Below, one piece after another: positions 8,386 through 18,276 of a stretch of DNA of 61,853 bases (position 1 is its first letter; each line of letters starts with the position of its first letter). The notes below the pieces were generated by a model. It searched no databases. It saw only the letters and a program-made list of their open reading frames with translations, and was not told the origin of the DNA. A program made the position numbers and the translations under genes. The DNA comes from Pseudomonadota bacterium. GTDB taxonomy: Bacteria > Pseudomonadota > Alphaproteobacteria > Rhizobiales > Xanthobacteraceae. The stretch is taken from NCBI GenBank assembly GCA_023451825.1, contig JAEXYA010000016.1, positions 1 to 61,853 on the forward strand, given 5' to 3'.

Positions 8386-8402
8386 TTCAAGGAGTGTGCC
8401 AG
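8386..8402 (-). promoter_or_regulatory. Predicted sigma54 (-24/-12) promoter of the cyanate ABC operon
   Basis: On the minus strand the sequence reads CTGGCACACTCCTTGAA. It has the TGGCAC box, five intervening bases, then TTG, matching the RpoN consensus except A for C after TTG. It lies 32 bases upstream of the binding-protein ATG, leaving a leader of about 20 bases with the Shine-Dalgarno. A sigma54 activator is encoded divergently next door. Confidence 0.75.
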
Positions 8403-8461
8403 CCGAGGCAGGCCCGAGAAGTCCAAGTGCCGCAGGCATTTCTCCGTTTCGTTGGAAATCA

Positions 8462-8509
8462 CGAGATTTCGTGCTACACGAGATTTCGTAGTCCGATTAC
8501 GAAATCTCG
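8462..8509. promoter_or_regulatory. Candidate upstream activator sequence: three CGAGATTTCG elements
   Basis: CGAGATTTCG occurs at 8462-8471 and 8479-8488, and its reverse complement CGAAATCTCG at 8500-8509. The second and third form a perfect 12-base inverted repeat (8479-8490 and 8498-8509) with a 7-base spacer. The set lies about 60-120 bases upstream of the sigma54 promoter and just before the activator gene, so it is well placed as an enhancer for that activator and for its autoregulation. Confidence 0.65.
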
Positions 8510-8518
8510 GAGTCCGCC

Positions 8519-10411
<1,893 letters not shown>

Positions 10412-10531
10412 TCGTCATTGCGAGGAGCCCTTGTGACGAAGCAATCCAGAGCCCCACGAAGACAGACTGGATTGCTTCGTCGCTTCGCTCAGGGAAAAGC
10501 CTTTGGCTTTTCCCGACCTCGCAATGACGGA
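10412..10531. repeat. Palindromic intergenic repeat, GTCATTGCGAGGAGC family
   Basis: Outer arms are GTCATTGCGAGGAGC and the complementary CCTCGCAATGACG, with inner arms GAAGCAATCCAG and CTGGATTGCTTCGTCG. Three further copies lie at 18143-18238, 21033-21128 and 25990-26095. It fills the gap between convergent genes. Confidence 0.85.
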
Positions 10532-10534
10532 GTG

Positions 10535-11026
10535 CTACTTCAGCGCCGCCTCCACCTTCGCGATCCCCGCCACGGCACACACCTCATCCTTCTCGCCGCC
10601 CGGCGCGCCCGACACGCCAATCGCGCCGATCACTTCATTGCCCGCCTTGATCGGCACGCCGCCGCCCACCGCCACGGTGTTCGGGATCTGGCGCAGATAG
10701 GCATTGGCCGGATCGGCCACGAGCTTCATGAAGTCCAGCGAGGTCTGGCCGCGGGTGCGCGAGGTGTAGGCCTTGAGGCGACTGAACTCCATCGTATGCG
10801 GATTGGTGCCGTCGCCGCGCAGCTGCGCCGCGACATTGCCGGCCTTGTCGACGATGGTGATGGAGACCTTGTAGCCATCCTTGGTGCATTGCTCGAGCGT
10901 GCCCTGGATGATCGCCATGGCGAGGCCCATGGAGATGTTCTTCTCGGTCTGCGGCGCCTGCGCCGCGGCCGGCAACGCAAAGCCGATGCCGGTGGCCATG
11001 ACGGCCGCGATTGTCAGTGAACGCAT
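10535..11026 (-). CDS. GlcG/HbpS family protein, secreted
   Basis: A 163-residue member of the GlcG/HbpS/Cob(I)-like small-protein fold (DUF336). The first 23 residues are a signal peptide (MRSLTIAAVMATGIGFALPAAAQA). The mature part shows the family pattern: ALEQCTKDGYKVSITIVDKAGN-like segments, then LRGDGTNPHT, and VAVGGGVPIKAGNEVIGAIGVSGAPG near the C-terminus. Characterised relatives bind haem or act beside glycolate oxidase. No glc genes are near, so the role here is unknown. The gene is monocistronic and flanked by a palindromic repeat on its 3' side. Confidence 0.85.
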   Translation of the reverse strand: MRSLTIAAVMATGIGFALPAAAQAPQTEKNISMGLAMAIIQGTLEQCTKDGYKVSITIVDKAGNVAAQLRGDGTNPHTMEFSRLKAYTSRTRGQTSLDFMKLVADPANAYLRQIPNTVAVGGGVPIKAGNEVIGAIGVSGAPGGEKDEVCAVAGIAKVEAALK

Positions 11027-11164
11027 GTGTTTCCCCCTGTTGTTGTTGGTCTGATGGAAACACTGCGTGCTGCGGTTTCATCCGCAGGCGTCGCGTAAAT
11101 TCGTTGCTGCAGTGCGGCCAATCAGCCTCTTGCAACCTCCGCGATTAGGCATATAGTCCCTTTT

Positions 11165-11833
11165 ATGGTACAGCGCTTCACCTCCCAGTTCACCAACGAC
11201 GTTGATGCATCCGCGGAGTCTGCGCTGCGTCTGACGGATCATGCGGACAGCACGCTCTCCCCCAATGCCGGCGATCCAGCGCGTTACGGGCGGCGGCACA
11301 CCCATGCCACGGTACTGGAGGCGCGCCGCCTGATCGAGCAGACCACGTTGAGCTGCAGGCAGATCGCGACGCAGATTGATGTCGGCCGGCACACTCTCGC
11401 GCGCTGGGCGCTGAAGTACGGTTGGCAGCGTCACCCTTATGCGCCACCGGCCAACGACACGGTGCCTGCCGCCCGCGCTGGTCGCCGGCGGCAGCTCCGC
11501 ATGCTGGCCATAAAGCTGCACGCGCTGGCCGAACGCTGCGTCGTCGAACTGTGGAACGATCCCGCCATCGATTGCGAACGGCTGATCCAGGCTTTGCGGA
11601 CGGTGAAAACAATTCGACCGGACGCTTTGGGCAATCGCTGCCCGCGCAGCCGGCCGGACACGCGGCCGCGCACCGGCGAGGAATGGGCCGACCGCGAGCG
11701 CAGGATCCGTCAGGCGCTGGCCAAACTCCGACGCGGCAGCGCAGAGATCGACCACATTCCCGAGCAAGCCATGGCCATGGTGGCGGAGGGGCACAAGCTT
11801 CCGAAGCGCGTGCCTCGGGCAAGGTCGATATGA
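11165..11833 (+). CDS. HTH domain protein, first of a tandem paralogue set
   Basis: A 222-residue protein of unknown function. Residues about 45-95 contain a homeodomain-like or terminase-small-subunit-like helix-turn-helix (TLSCRQIATQIDVGRHTLARW followed by YGWQRHPYAP). A basic middle segment (RAGRRRQLRML) and a C-terminal module ending in EEWADRERRIRQALAKLRRG, then IDHIPEQAMAM, complete it. The next gene has the same architecture, and the C-terminal module occurs a third time as a fragment. It is probably DNA-binding; whether it is phage-derived or regulatory is open. It marks the left side of an accessory region. Confidence 0.65.
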   Translation: MVQRFTSQFTNDVDASAESALRLTDHADSTLSPNAGDPARYGRRHTHATVLEARRLIEQTTLSCRQIATQIDVGRHTLARWALKYGWQRHPYAPPANDTVPAARAGRRRQLRMLAIKLHALAERCVVELWNDPAIDCERLIQALRTVKTIRPDALGNRCPRSRPDTRPRTGEEWADRERRIRQALAKLRRGSAEIDHIPEQAMAMVAEGHKLPKRVPRARSI

Positions 11834-11925
11834 GCATGGCGTCGCGCTCGCGGGCACACATATCCGCAGTTGGATCGCGTCAAGCCATCAGCAGACATGC
11901 GCTTGCATGAAACGGAGACAAGCAG

Positions 11926-12615
11926 ATGCCTTATCCGTATCGCCCGTTCAATTTCCGTCTAATCGACGCCTTTAAGGAGGCGGCCTTGGCAGGCGATCCA
12001 GCGATGGACGGACCACCGCATATTCCGGGCAAGCGTCCGCCCCGCTGCAAGCGGCTGCATACCAATGCCACGGTCGCCGCGGTGCGGCGCCTGATCGAGG
12101 AGACGACGTTGTCCCATCATCAGATCGCGGCCAAGACCGGTGTGAACAGCGGCACCATCTCGGTGTGGGCACGTGACGGCGGTTGGCAACGTTCGCCATT
12201 CGCCCCGCGTAGCCCGGACACGCGACGAACCGCCCCCGCCCGCCACAGGCTGAAGCTGCGAAGGCTCGGCCACAGCCTTCATGCGCTGGCCGAGCGATAT
12301 ACTGATGAATTATCAGGCAGCGCCACGGTCGATCTCGACCGGCTGATCGCGACCATCCAGGTGATGAGAATGGCGCGGCTGGAATATATGCCCCGCCCGC
12401 GCGGGCGGCGCCATCCGGGTTCACCGGCGGGGTCCGGCCATGAATGGGTCGATCGCGATACGGCAATCGCTAAAGCGCTGAAGGAGATGCGCCGCGGCGG
12501 CGTGGATATCGACCGCATCCCCGAGGAAGCGATGGCCCTGCTGGAGGATGCGCACACACCGCCGGAGCGAGACGATCCGGCGCTAAAGCCGAGGGGACGG
12601 AGACGAAGGAAGTAG
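11926..12615 (+). CDS. HTH domain protein, second tandem paralogue
   Basis: A 229-residue paralogue of the preceding gene. The HTH reads TLSHHQIAAKTGVNSGTIS, with the shared GWQRSPFAP following. The C-terminal module is HEWVDRDTAIAKALKEMRRG, then DIDRIPEEAMALLEDAHTPP and a very basic tail PRGRRRRK. The two proteins are clearly homologous along their full length but well diverged, indicating an old tandem duplication. The signature resembles small DNA-binding proteins often found in mobile regions. No enzymatic motif is visible. The function is unknown. Confidence 0.65.
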   Translation: MPYPYRPFNFRLIDAFKEAALAGDPAMDGPPHIPGKRPPRCKRLHTNATVAAVRRLIEETTLSHHQIAAKTGVNSGTISVWARDGGWQRSPFAPRSPDTRRTAPARHRLKLRRLGHSLHALAERYTDELSGSATVDLDRLIATIQVMRMARLEYMPRPRGRRHPGSPAGSGHEWVDRDTAIAKALKEMRRGGVDIDRIPEEAMALLEDAHTPPERDDPALKPRGRRRRK

Positions 12616-12717
12616 CGGCGGGCGATGGCTCACAGCAGTCGTCAAGCATTCCTTGACAACTGCCCCGACAAATCTCGCCACCTGCAGGTTCAGGGACTTG
12701 ATGCAAAGGACAAGACG

Positions 12718-13050
12718 ATGACCGAAGCGCGCTTCGCGTGCGTCTGGGACGCCCTCGAACATTCGCCGGCAGAAGCCGCCAATATGAAGGCGCGCTCCGA
12801 TCTGATGATTGCCATCCGCGACGCCGTGGAGGGCTGGCAATTGACACAAACCGCAGCCGCAAAACGCCTTGGCGTGACACAGCCGCGCATGACCGATCTT
12901 CTGCGCGGGCGAATCGACGAGTTCAGCCTCGATGCGCTGACGGTGCTTGCGATGGACGCGGGCCTCGTCGTCGAATGGCGGATTCGCAAACCGCAGCGTG
13001 ATCCGGACGCAGCGGCCAGGACTGGCTCGACCGCGACGCCGCGATCGTGA
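12718..13050 (+). CDS. XRE family HTH protein, solitary antitoxin-like
   Basis: A 110-residue protein. Residues about 30-85 carry a Cro-type HTH (WQLTQTAAAKRLGVTQPRMT, then DLLRGRIDEFS), the type frequently found as antitoxin partner of RelE/HigB-like toxins. No toxin gene is adjacent. The ATG chosen begins MTEARFACVWDAL. An upstream in-frame ATG would add 31 residues without family character. The last residues (about 98-110) are translated out of frame from the remnant of a third HTH paralogue, so the C-terminus was created by a recombination joint. It may be an orphaned antitoxin or a plain regulator. Confidence 0.65.
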   Translation: MTEARFACVWDALEHSPAEAANMKARSDLMIAIRDAVEGWQLTQTAAAKRLGVTQPRMTDLLRGRIDEFSLDALTVLAMDAGLVVEWRIRKPQRDPDAAARTGSTATPRS

Positions 13051-13190
13051 AGGCGCTGAAGGACCTGCGCTGGGGCGGCGTCAATATCGAGCACATCCCC
13101 GAGGAAGCGATGGCGCTGCTGGAAGACGCGCACACGCCGCCGGAGGATCATCCGGCGTTGAAGCCGAGAGGGAGGAGAAGGAGGCGGTAG
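13011..13190 (+). pseudogene. C-terminal remnant of a third HTH paralogue
   Basis: Read in the frame of the stop at 13188-13190, this stretch encodes GQDWLDRDAAIVKALKDLRW, then GGVNIEHIPEEAMALLEDAH and a tail ending PRGRRRRR. It matches the last 60 or so residues of the complete paralogue upstream almost residue for residue, including the basic tail. There is no start or N-terminal HTH part. The 5' side is replaced by the XRE gene, which overlaps it in another frame. Confidence 0.75.
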
Positions 13191-13303
13191 GGCAAACATG
13201 ATGCTGACTTACATGCAGCGCTCCATCGAACCGCCTTTAGCCTTCACAACTATTTTTCACTTCATCGACGTTTGACGGCTGGCAACACAAGAAAAATCAA
13301 GCA

Positions 13304-14971
13304 TTACCCAGCGCTTTCGAGCGCAACTCCAAATTTCAGCGCACGCGTTGCATTCAGTGGGCTCTCTAGACTAAGGAGCCGAATGGCTTCTTTAGTGGCC
13401 GCTACAATCTGCTTCATATCGTCCGACGCATTTCCGATCTTCTGATACTCAAGCCCGGCATAGATTACCAATCTCATGTCGGCATCCGCTCGTGCGCTGA
13501 TGAGCGCTTTGACGTCTGCGGCAGTTATTCGACTAGCAATCTTAGAGATTAACTCACTATTGTAGCTCTTAGCGGCAGCACGCATATCGCGCTCGAGATC
13601 GAAGTCGTCGATTTTCTCTCGCTTGCACTTCGCAATTGCAGATCTGACATCTTCGTCCTCGATGGGGCGACCAAATGGATCGTGCTCCGGCTCCCAGAAT
13701 TCCGGATCATCTTGGTTATCTTCGTAGAACTTCAGGAGTGCCAGCGCATCATCACTCCGGCCGATCGATTTCAGCATCTGTACCGCCGCATGTAGCGTCG
13801 GGAGGTTCACATACTTGAAATTTTTCTCCAGTGCACTGCGAATGCTCTTCGTAACCTCATCGGCGTTGTTGGCGAACGATCCGTGGAACGGTGCGAAACC
13901 TTTCTCCACTTCTCGATTCGCTTCCTGCTTCGCGAACTCCGCATCCTGCAAGCTAGCCGCTTCGCGAATGGCTACCGGATCAAGCATGCCAACTTTCACA
14001 AACTGCAGTAGTTTGTTGTCATAGTCATCCATATGACCGAAATCGTATCCGTCGGTAACGGCGGTCCAAGCAACCTCTTGGTCCGTCATCGGCTCATCCT
14101 TCGCGTTCATAATTCGCACAATCGAAGGCTCGGATAGAAATTCAAACGACGGAGCGAGATCTGGCTGGAATTTGGCCCAACCGAGGATCACTAGTGTATG
14201 GATGGTTTGCCGCCTTACTGCCTCGGATCGATCTGCCACGTGGGGCTGCACCGTGCGAACGAGGCGTTCAATCTTCCGGACAACCCGAATATTCGAGATG
14301 CCCAATCGGATAGAATTTTTTGCAATCTCGTTCCCAATATCATCATTGCTTGAGATGCCATGCTCGACCGCATCTTGCGCCGAAGGCGCGAATACCAGCC
14401 GGCTATCAATCGCTTTCTCGAAATGACGATCGAAGATTTCCTTATCAGCCAGCTTCTCCTCGTTTAATAGAAGCAGCACGTTGCAGTTGCGCTCATCTCG
14501 GAGTGAGGTAACCAATCCGAGAATGTCGTCGACGCGGATACCCGCCCCACGACGATCTAGATCATCTATACAAACTATCTGATTGTTGACGATCGATGCA
14601 AAGAGCAGGCTGGCAGACTCGGACAGTCCTTTGCCAACGTACGGAATTACTGATACAAAACCTTTTAGATGCTTGATGGAGCTGATCACAATATTTGCGA
14701 ACTCAGCAACCGGCTGCAGCTTCTCAGAGCTCATTATTTGAGTATTTTCAGCGATCGCCGACTTCACCTCGGCCAAGGAATTCAGTCCGAATAGCGATAC
14801 GTACGAATATTTAGTTCGGCCGATCTCGCCAAGATCAGCGGCCTCCTTGAGAAGCCTGTTCCAGGTGAAGGTCTTTCCGACACCCCAATCACCGGTAACA
14901 CACAGAACCTCAGCTGCTTTGCTTCGCAGAAATTTCTCGATCTCGCCGGTGACAAAGCCGATATTACTCAA
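13304..14971 (-). CDS. KAP-type P-loop NTPase, candidate defence protein
   Basis: A 555-residue STAND-like NTPase. Walker A is GDWGVGKT at residues 27-34. Walker B with the KAP hallmark is IVCIDDLDR at 132-140, followed by a sensor-like LLLLNEEKL. The long C-terminal part is helical and has no recognisable effector. KAP NTPases are known in several phage-defence settings and some act at membranes, but no strong transmembrane pair was seen here. The start is TTG, supported by GGGAGAT eight bases upstream. Codon use and base composition are more AT-rich than the core genes. It is divergent from a HEPN-like gene, which suggests a functional pair. Confidence 0.75.
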   Translation of the reverse strand: MSNIGFVTGEIEKFLRSKAAEVLCVTGDWGVGKTFTWNRLLKEAADLGEIGRTKYSYVSLFGLNSLAEVKSAIAENTQIMSSEKLQPVAEFANIVISSIKHLKGFVSVIPYVGKGLSESASLLFASIVNNQIVCIDDLDRRGAGIRVDDILGLVTSLRDERNCNVLLLLNEEKLADKEIFDRHFEKAIDSRLVFAPSAQDAVEHGISSNDDIGNEIAKNSIRLGISNIRVVRKIERLVRTVQPHVADRSEAVRRQTIHTLVILGWAKFQPDLAPSFEFLSEPSIVRIMNAKDEPMTDQEVAWTAVTDGYDFGHMDDYDNKLLQFVKVGMLDPVAIREAASLQDAEFAKQEANREVEKGFAPFHGSFANNADEVTKSIRSALEKNFKYVNLPTLHAAVQMLKSIGRSDDALALLKFYEDNQDDPEFWEPEHDPFGRPIEDEDVRSAIAKCKREKIDDFDLERDMRAAAKSYNSELISKIASRITAADVKALISARADADMRLVIYAGLEYQKIGNASDDMKQIVAATKEAIRLLSLESPLNATRALKFGVALESAG

Positions 14972-15084
14972 AGTGGATCTCCCTTAGCCTTAGATGAACG
15001 ATATCTTTGAGCCTGCTCCATGTATAGTTAGCACAGAGACATGGCGAGCCAGTGGGACGCCTCGACCACCAATGAGGGGAGTTC

Positions 15085-15738
15085 ATGACGCTAAAGCGCG
15101 GCGACGTCACTTTTAGCAAGGGTCAGGATCGACTTTTTGGACACATCGATCAGTACGTGTTGCTAAGCGTCGCGCTAGCTTTTGCAGCTTTCGCGTTCGC
15201 GCGTCCCCGTCATCCTGGAAATGGCGACATCGAAATCAGCGTCGACTCTGAGGCCTTTCCGCTTTGCCTGGACATACCGGCTGACGGAGTAATGGCGGCA
15301 GCATTTCGCGAGGAAGGTGCCGAAGCACGCACACTTCACATTTTGGACAGGCGACGGTCTGGGGATATGTCTCAGGAGACCGCCTTCACGCGCGGTTTCA
15401 ACAATGTCCTGTGGCTACCGATCTCGCCAATTTTCGTGGATTTTTACGAGCGATACAGGCCTTGGGTAGAAAGCGCTTATGGAAAGCAATCGAACTGGCC
15501 GGATGTATTCTATTTTGCCCGTCTAGTTCGAAACGCAATCTCCCACGGCGGAGCGCTTCATTTCACCCACGATCCAAAACGGACAGCCTTGTGGCACCAT
15601 CTGAGCTATGATTTCGGTCACCACGGCACCCAGATCATTGGGCCGAGAGGTGCTTTTTCGCCTGCCGACTTAGTATTTCTGATGATGGATGCAAGTGATG
15701 AGCTTGACCGGATTGGCTGCCCGATGGCACCGCAGTAG
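15085..15738 (+). CDS. Hypothetical protein with HEPN-like RX4H motif
   Basis: A 217-residue protein without a clear family. ARLVRNAISHGG at about residues 146-156 contains R149-N-A-I-S-H154, the RX4H pattern with Asn next to Arg seen in many HEPN RNases of abortive infection and toxin systems. The surrounding residues VFYF and the preceding helix fit a HEPN helix pair. The N-terminal half (ISVDSEAFPLCLDIP) is unlike known HEPN partners. GAGGGGAG lies just before the ATG. The gene is divergent from the KAP NTPase, 113 bases away, so a shared control region is likely. An RNase effector is a hypothesis only. Confidence 0.6.
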   Translation: MTLKRGDVTFSKGQDRLFGHIDQYVLLSVALAFAAFAFARPRHPGNGDIEISVDSEAFPLCLDIPADGVMAAAFREEGAEARTLHILDRRRSGDMSQETAFTRGFNNVLWLPISPIFVDFYERYRPWVESAYGKQSNWPDVFYFARLVRNAISHGGALHFTHDPKRTALWHHLSYDFGHHGTQIIGPRGAFSPADLVFLMMDASDELDRIGCPMAPQ

Positions 15739-15814
15739 TGCGGGGTGAGCCTATGAAGTTCCCTAACAGCTAAAACGACAGAAGCGCCAAGAGGTCGGGC
15801 CCACCCCTCATTCT

Positions 15815-15877
15815 CGGCGATCTCCTGCACGGCTTGCATAAAACCGGCCCAGGCCATGCGGGCCAGTGAGCCGCTGA
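15815..15877 (-). pseudogene. Relic of the 3' end of the PEP mutase/isocitrate lyase family gene
   Basis: This stretch matches 17376-17438 inside the intact gene at 57 of 63 bases, same orientation. It encodes SGSLARMAWAGFMQAVQEIAE, the counterpart of GGALARMAWAGFMQAAQEIA. Outside it no similarity continues. Together the two copies flank the HNH endonuclease gene as a direct repeat about 1.56 kb apart. Confidence 0.75.
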
Positions 15878-15949
15878 TACCGCAGCGCGGAGCTGCACGG
15901 CCAGTTCGTCTGAAACGCATGCGAGACATACACCGCACGCCAAAAGCTA

Positions 15950-17161
15950 TCACCCTGCATAACCATAGAGTTCGCGGTGATAGCCTAAATAGGCCTGATG
16001 ATCGTTTGACAACCCAACGATCCGCGCTTCAGCGTCAAGGCCAAAACATTTCAGATCGGAGGCGGACAACTCTTTGGACACGAGAACCTTCCCATCTCTA
16101 TCAAACGAAATAAAACCTTGGTCGAACAACCCGTCGATATGAACAACAAGTAACAAACCGTTGTACGGGTCCAACCGTTCCTTGGGCGTGCTGACCGACC
16201 ATGACTTGATGTGCGAAGCTCGAAGAAGCTCGTTGATGGCTATCCCCGTGAACGCACAGCGCCCATTCCACCTTTCCAAAAGATTTGCTCTGAAACGTTG
16301 TTGCCCGAGTCGATACGCGCGCATCCCCTCGCTCTCAGTCAAAGGGTCAACGTTCATAGTATCAAGCACCCGATCATCGCCGCCCGGAACGATCGGAAGG
16401 GCCTCAAGCTCCGCGAGAAACTTCTTCAAAGCCCTCACGGATCTAAAATCAAAATCAAAACCATAGGGGATTGGAGCTCTACCCGTGTTCAAGCGCTGCG
16501 GAAACGAACGCATCGTTGAATTATGATAGAAGAAGGCTCGATTGCGTCGCTCCACTCCGTCAAGTGTCTTCAACCTTGTAAGAGTGCCCTCAAAGTTAGG
16601 ACCGATGACAAGAACGCATCTCCCACTGTCGCGCTTCACGTAGAGCACAAGCTCTCCACGGGACGCACGCCACACCTTCACTCCGCGCCGTTCTATTGCA
16701 AACCCCGCTTGCTCGAGCTGCTCGCTCACTGCGTCACTAGTTAGGTACCCGTTGGGTTTTATGATCTTCCCTGGCGCAACGGCATCAAACGACCAGCGAA
16801 AAACTACCGGAGTTGTAGGCCTAACATCTACCGCTTTCGCAAGACCGGCGTACTCGAAAGGCGCTCGATCCGCCTCACGGAAGAATACATGCACTCGCGC
16901 ATCACTTGACGCCATCAGCTTCATAAGAGGCTGCTCAACCTGAGAGCGCGTCTTAGCGGACCAGACTAGCTCTTCGCCAACCCAATGATTGGGATAGTCA
17001 TGCCCGGTCCGCCCAGCACTACCTACGTTGCAGAAGACAAATACCTCGTCGTTAAATTTGGTGTACCCCGTCAGCCAATCGCCACCCCGCTTATCTTGCG
17101 GAACACCTAACTGGTCCTGAATGCTCTTTCGAGTGTACGAGCCACCAACTTCGAATTCCAT
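15950..17161 (-). CDS. DUF3427-like plus HNH endonuclease, putative modification-dependent restriction enzyme
   Basis: A 403-residue two-domain protein. Residues about 2-125 (FEVGGSYTRKSIQDQLGV, VFVFCNVG, then HVFFREADRAPFEYAG) match the DUF3427 pattern, a domain often attached to helicases and nucleases and thought to recognise DNA. Residues about 300-355 are an HNH_2 nuclease: CAFTGI with C302, LLRASHIKSW with H317, DPYNGLLL with N334, and DGLFDQGFISF. All HNH positions look intact. This resembles type IV-like restriction enzymes such as ScoMcrA relatives. The ATG is chosen because GGGGAGAG precedes it. It lies between a gene relic and its parent gene, so recent acquisition is likely. Confidence 0.78.
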   Translation of the reverse strand: MEFEVGGSYTRKSIQDQLGVPQDKRGGDWLTGYTKFNDEVFVFCNVGSAGRTGHDYPNHWVGEELVWSAKTRSQVEQPLMKLMASSDARVHVFFREADRAPFEYAGLAKAVDVRPTTPVVFRWSFDAVAPGKIIKPNGYLTSDAVSEQLEQAGFAIERRGVKVWRASRGELVLYVKRDSGRCVLVIGPNFEGTLTRLKTLDGVERRNRAFFYHNSTMRSFPQRLNTGRAPIPYGFDFDFRSVRALKKFLAELEALPIVPGGDDRVLDTMNVDPLTESEGMRAYRLGQQRFRANLLERWNGRCAFTGIAINELLRASHIKSWSVSTPKERLDPYNGLLLVVHIDGLFDQGFISFDRDGKVLVSKELSASDLKCFGLDAEARIVGLSNDHQAYLGYHRELYGYAG

Positions 17162-17304
17162 TGCTCTCTCCCCAACCAATTTGCCGGCTCTCTCCCTACA
17201 CTGAGGATACACTCCGTTGCGATAGGCAATGTCGCATTGCTCCCTACAGCTCGTACTTGCGACGTTACGGCAGCATTGAACTTGTTAGTGAGCTCTTTGG
17301 TCAC

Positions 17305-18123
17305 TCAGCTCCCAAACAACTTATTCAACTCCCCGCCCTTCGCCCCGTTCGCAAAGCTCGTAAACGTCCCCTGCCCGGCGATCTCCTGCGCGGCCTGCAT
17401 GAAGCCGGCCCAGGCCATGCGGGCCAGTGCGCCGCCGACGCTGATGCGGCGGACGCCCAGGGATTCCAGATGCTGCACCGTCATGGTCGGCTTGATGGTG
17501 AGCACATTGAGCGGCTTGCCGCCCAGCGCTTTCACCAGCGTGGTGATCTCCTCGTCGGAGGCTACGCCGGGCGCATAGAGGCAATCGGCGCCGGCCTCGG
17601 CAAAGGCGATGAGCCGCGCGGTGGTCTTCTTCAGGTCGCGCTCGCCATGCAAAAATCCTTCGCAGCGCGCCACCAGCACGATGGCGGGATCGACCCCATC
17701 GATGGCGGCGCGGGCGGCCTTGATGCGCTCCACCGCCAGCACGTCGTCATAGAGCGGCTGGTCGGCGCGGCCGGTGGAGTTCTCGATGGACAGGCCCGAG
17801 ATGCCGCTCCGCGCCGCGCGCGCCACGTTGGCGGCGACGCCTGCGGGGTCATCGGCAAAGCCGTTCTCGAAATCGGCATTCACCGGCAGGTCGGTGGCGG
17901 CGGAGAGTGTTGCGAGATGGTCGATGACGTCGTCGGCCGTGACCTTGTTGTCGGGCCGGCCGGTGGACCAGGCATAGCCGGCCGAGGTGGAGGCCAGCGC
18001 CTTGAAGCCGAGATAAGCGAGATAGCGGGCCGAGCCGACATCCCACGGATTGGGGAGGACGAAACAGCCGGCGGCGTGGAGCTTTCGGAAGTTTGCGTGC
18101 TTCTCGGCGGCGGAGATGGGCAT
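17305..18123 (-). CDS. Isocitrate lyase/PEP mutase family protein
   Basis: A 272-residue TIM-barrel protein of the PEP mutase/2-methylisocitrate lyase superfamily. Diagnostic pieces are LPNPWDVGSARYLAYLGFKA at the N-terminus, LPVNADFENGFADDP (metal-binding Asp/Glu), GLSIENSTG, and LVARCEGFL in the position of the active-site loop. It lacks the KKCGH lyase motif of true isocitrate lyases, so C-C or P-C bond cleavage of another 2-oxo/hydroxy acid is more likely. The start is MPISAAEKH rather than the longer frame that runs through a repeat. Part of its 3' end is duplicated beyond the neighbouring HNH gene. Confidence 0.85.
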   Translation of the reverse strand: MPISAAEKHANFRKLHAAGCFVLPNPWDVGSARYLAYLGFKALASTSAGYAWSTGRPDNKVTADDVIDHLATLSAATDLPVNADFENGFADDPAGVAANVARAARSGISGLSIENSTGRADQPLYDDVLAVERIKAARAAIDGVDPAIVLVARCEGFLHGERDLKKTTARLIAFAEAGADCLYAPGVASDEEITTLVKALGGKPLNVLTIKPTMTVQHLESLGVRRISVGGALARMAWAGFMQAAQEIAGQGTFTSFANGAKGGELNKLFGS

Positions 18124-18142
18124 GGGGCGGCTCCCTATACTT

Positions 18143-18238
18143 TCGTCATTGCGAGAAGCGTAGCGACGAAGCAATCCAGAGTCACACGAAGAAAGAACTG
18201 GATTGCTTCGTCGCCAAGAGGCTCCTCGCAATGACGGC
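18143..18238. repeat. Palindromic intergenic repeat, GTCATTGCGAGGAGC family
   Basis: Outer arms CGTCATTGCGAGAAGC and GGCTCCTCGCAATGACGG, inner arms GACGAAGCAATCCAG and CTGGATTGCTTCGTCG. It is one of four copies in the window and lies between two same-strand genes. Confidence 0.85.
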
Positions 18239-18276
18239 TAGCTAGGCCGGAGGCCGGACCGCCACCCGGTTCCCGA

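Noticed and set aside
15618..15953. 111-codon minus-strand frame as a real gene
   Set aside because: Only its middle part is protein-like, and that is the relic of the neighbouring PEP-mutase-family gene; there is no ribosome site.
11165..17304. Prophage
   Set aside because: No integrase, portal, capsid or lysis gene is present; HTH genes resembling terminase small subunits alone are not sufficient.
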